NCBI GenBank assembly: GCA_964449985.1
Contig: CAYVCG010000050.1
Location: 1-15,157 of the forward strand
Length of the DNA: 15,157 nucleotides
Direction: 5' to 3'
Source: CAYVCG01 sp964449985
GTDB lineage: Bacteria; Bacillota; Clostridia; Lachnospirales; WRAX01
Shown: positions 15,128 to 15,157 of the stretch, in pieces
Numbering within the stretch: the stretch's first letter is position 1
Layout: every line of letters begins with the position of its first letter
Translations under genes and position numbers: made by a program
Notes under the pieces: generated by a model
Seen by the model: the letters and a program-made list of their open reading frames with translations, nothing else
Database searches by the model: none
Told to the model about the DNA's origin: nothing

Positions 15128-15157
15128 TTATGCCCCGCATACTAAATTCATAATAAT
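15128..15157 (-). CDS. Possible last codons of an upstream gene, cut by the window edge
   Basis: One minus-strand frame is open from the right edge for nine codons (IIMNLVCGA) and ends in TAA at 15128-15130, 21 bp before the purC start. The spacing resembles other junctions in this block, so it may be the C-terminus of another operon gene. Nine residues are too few to identify anything, and the stretch could equally be untranslated leader. Confidence 0.2.
   Translation of the reverse strand: MIMNLVCGA

Overview
This 15.2-kb window is one dense block of minus-strand genes, so transcription runs from the right edge to the left edge. No plus-strand gene is convincing. In transcription order it reads: purC, purB, purA, a 91-bp gap, glmS, glnA, an ANTAR-domain regulator, purF, carA, a carB-dapF fusion, and guaA (cut by the left edge). 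Apart from the purA/glmS gap, junctions are overlaps of 4, 11 and 17 bp or gaps of 4-26 bp, which fits one long operon or two abutting ones.

The DNA is moderately AT-rich. Several features point to an anaerobic Firmicute of class Clostridia: the type I glutamine synthetase sits beside an ANTAR antiterminator, PurF has four Fe-S cysteines and a propeptide, Shine-Dalgarno sites are mostly strong, and PurA and PurB resemble forms I associate with Clostridia. I cannot name the genus.

The genes share a nitrogen theme. GlnA makes glutamine, and GlmS, PurF, CarA/CarB and GuaA all use its amide. PurC, PurB and PurA are further purine enzymes; PurB also serves the AMP branch begun by PurA. The putative RNA-binding ANTAR protein is directly downstream of glnA. 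GlmS and DapF also feed peptidoglycan precursor synthesis.

The most unusual features are: (1) an in-frame fusion of full-length CarB (1070 residues) to full-length DapF (279 residues) with no linker; (2) a 15-bp stem-loop followed by six U inside carA, which looks like an intrinsic terminator in an operon that encodes a putative antiterminator; (3) two hairpins flanking the glmS Shine-Dalgarno site, one covering the start codon; (4) an ANTAR protein whose receiver domain has lost its phospho-acceptor aspartate. No mobile element, CRISPR array, tRNA or rRNA was seen.
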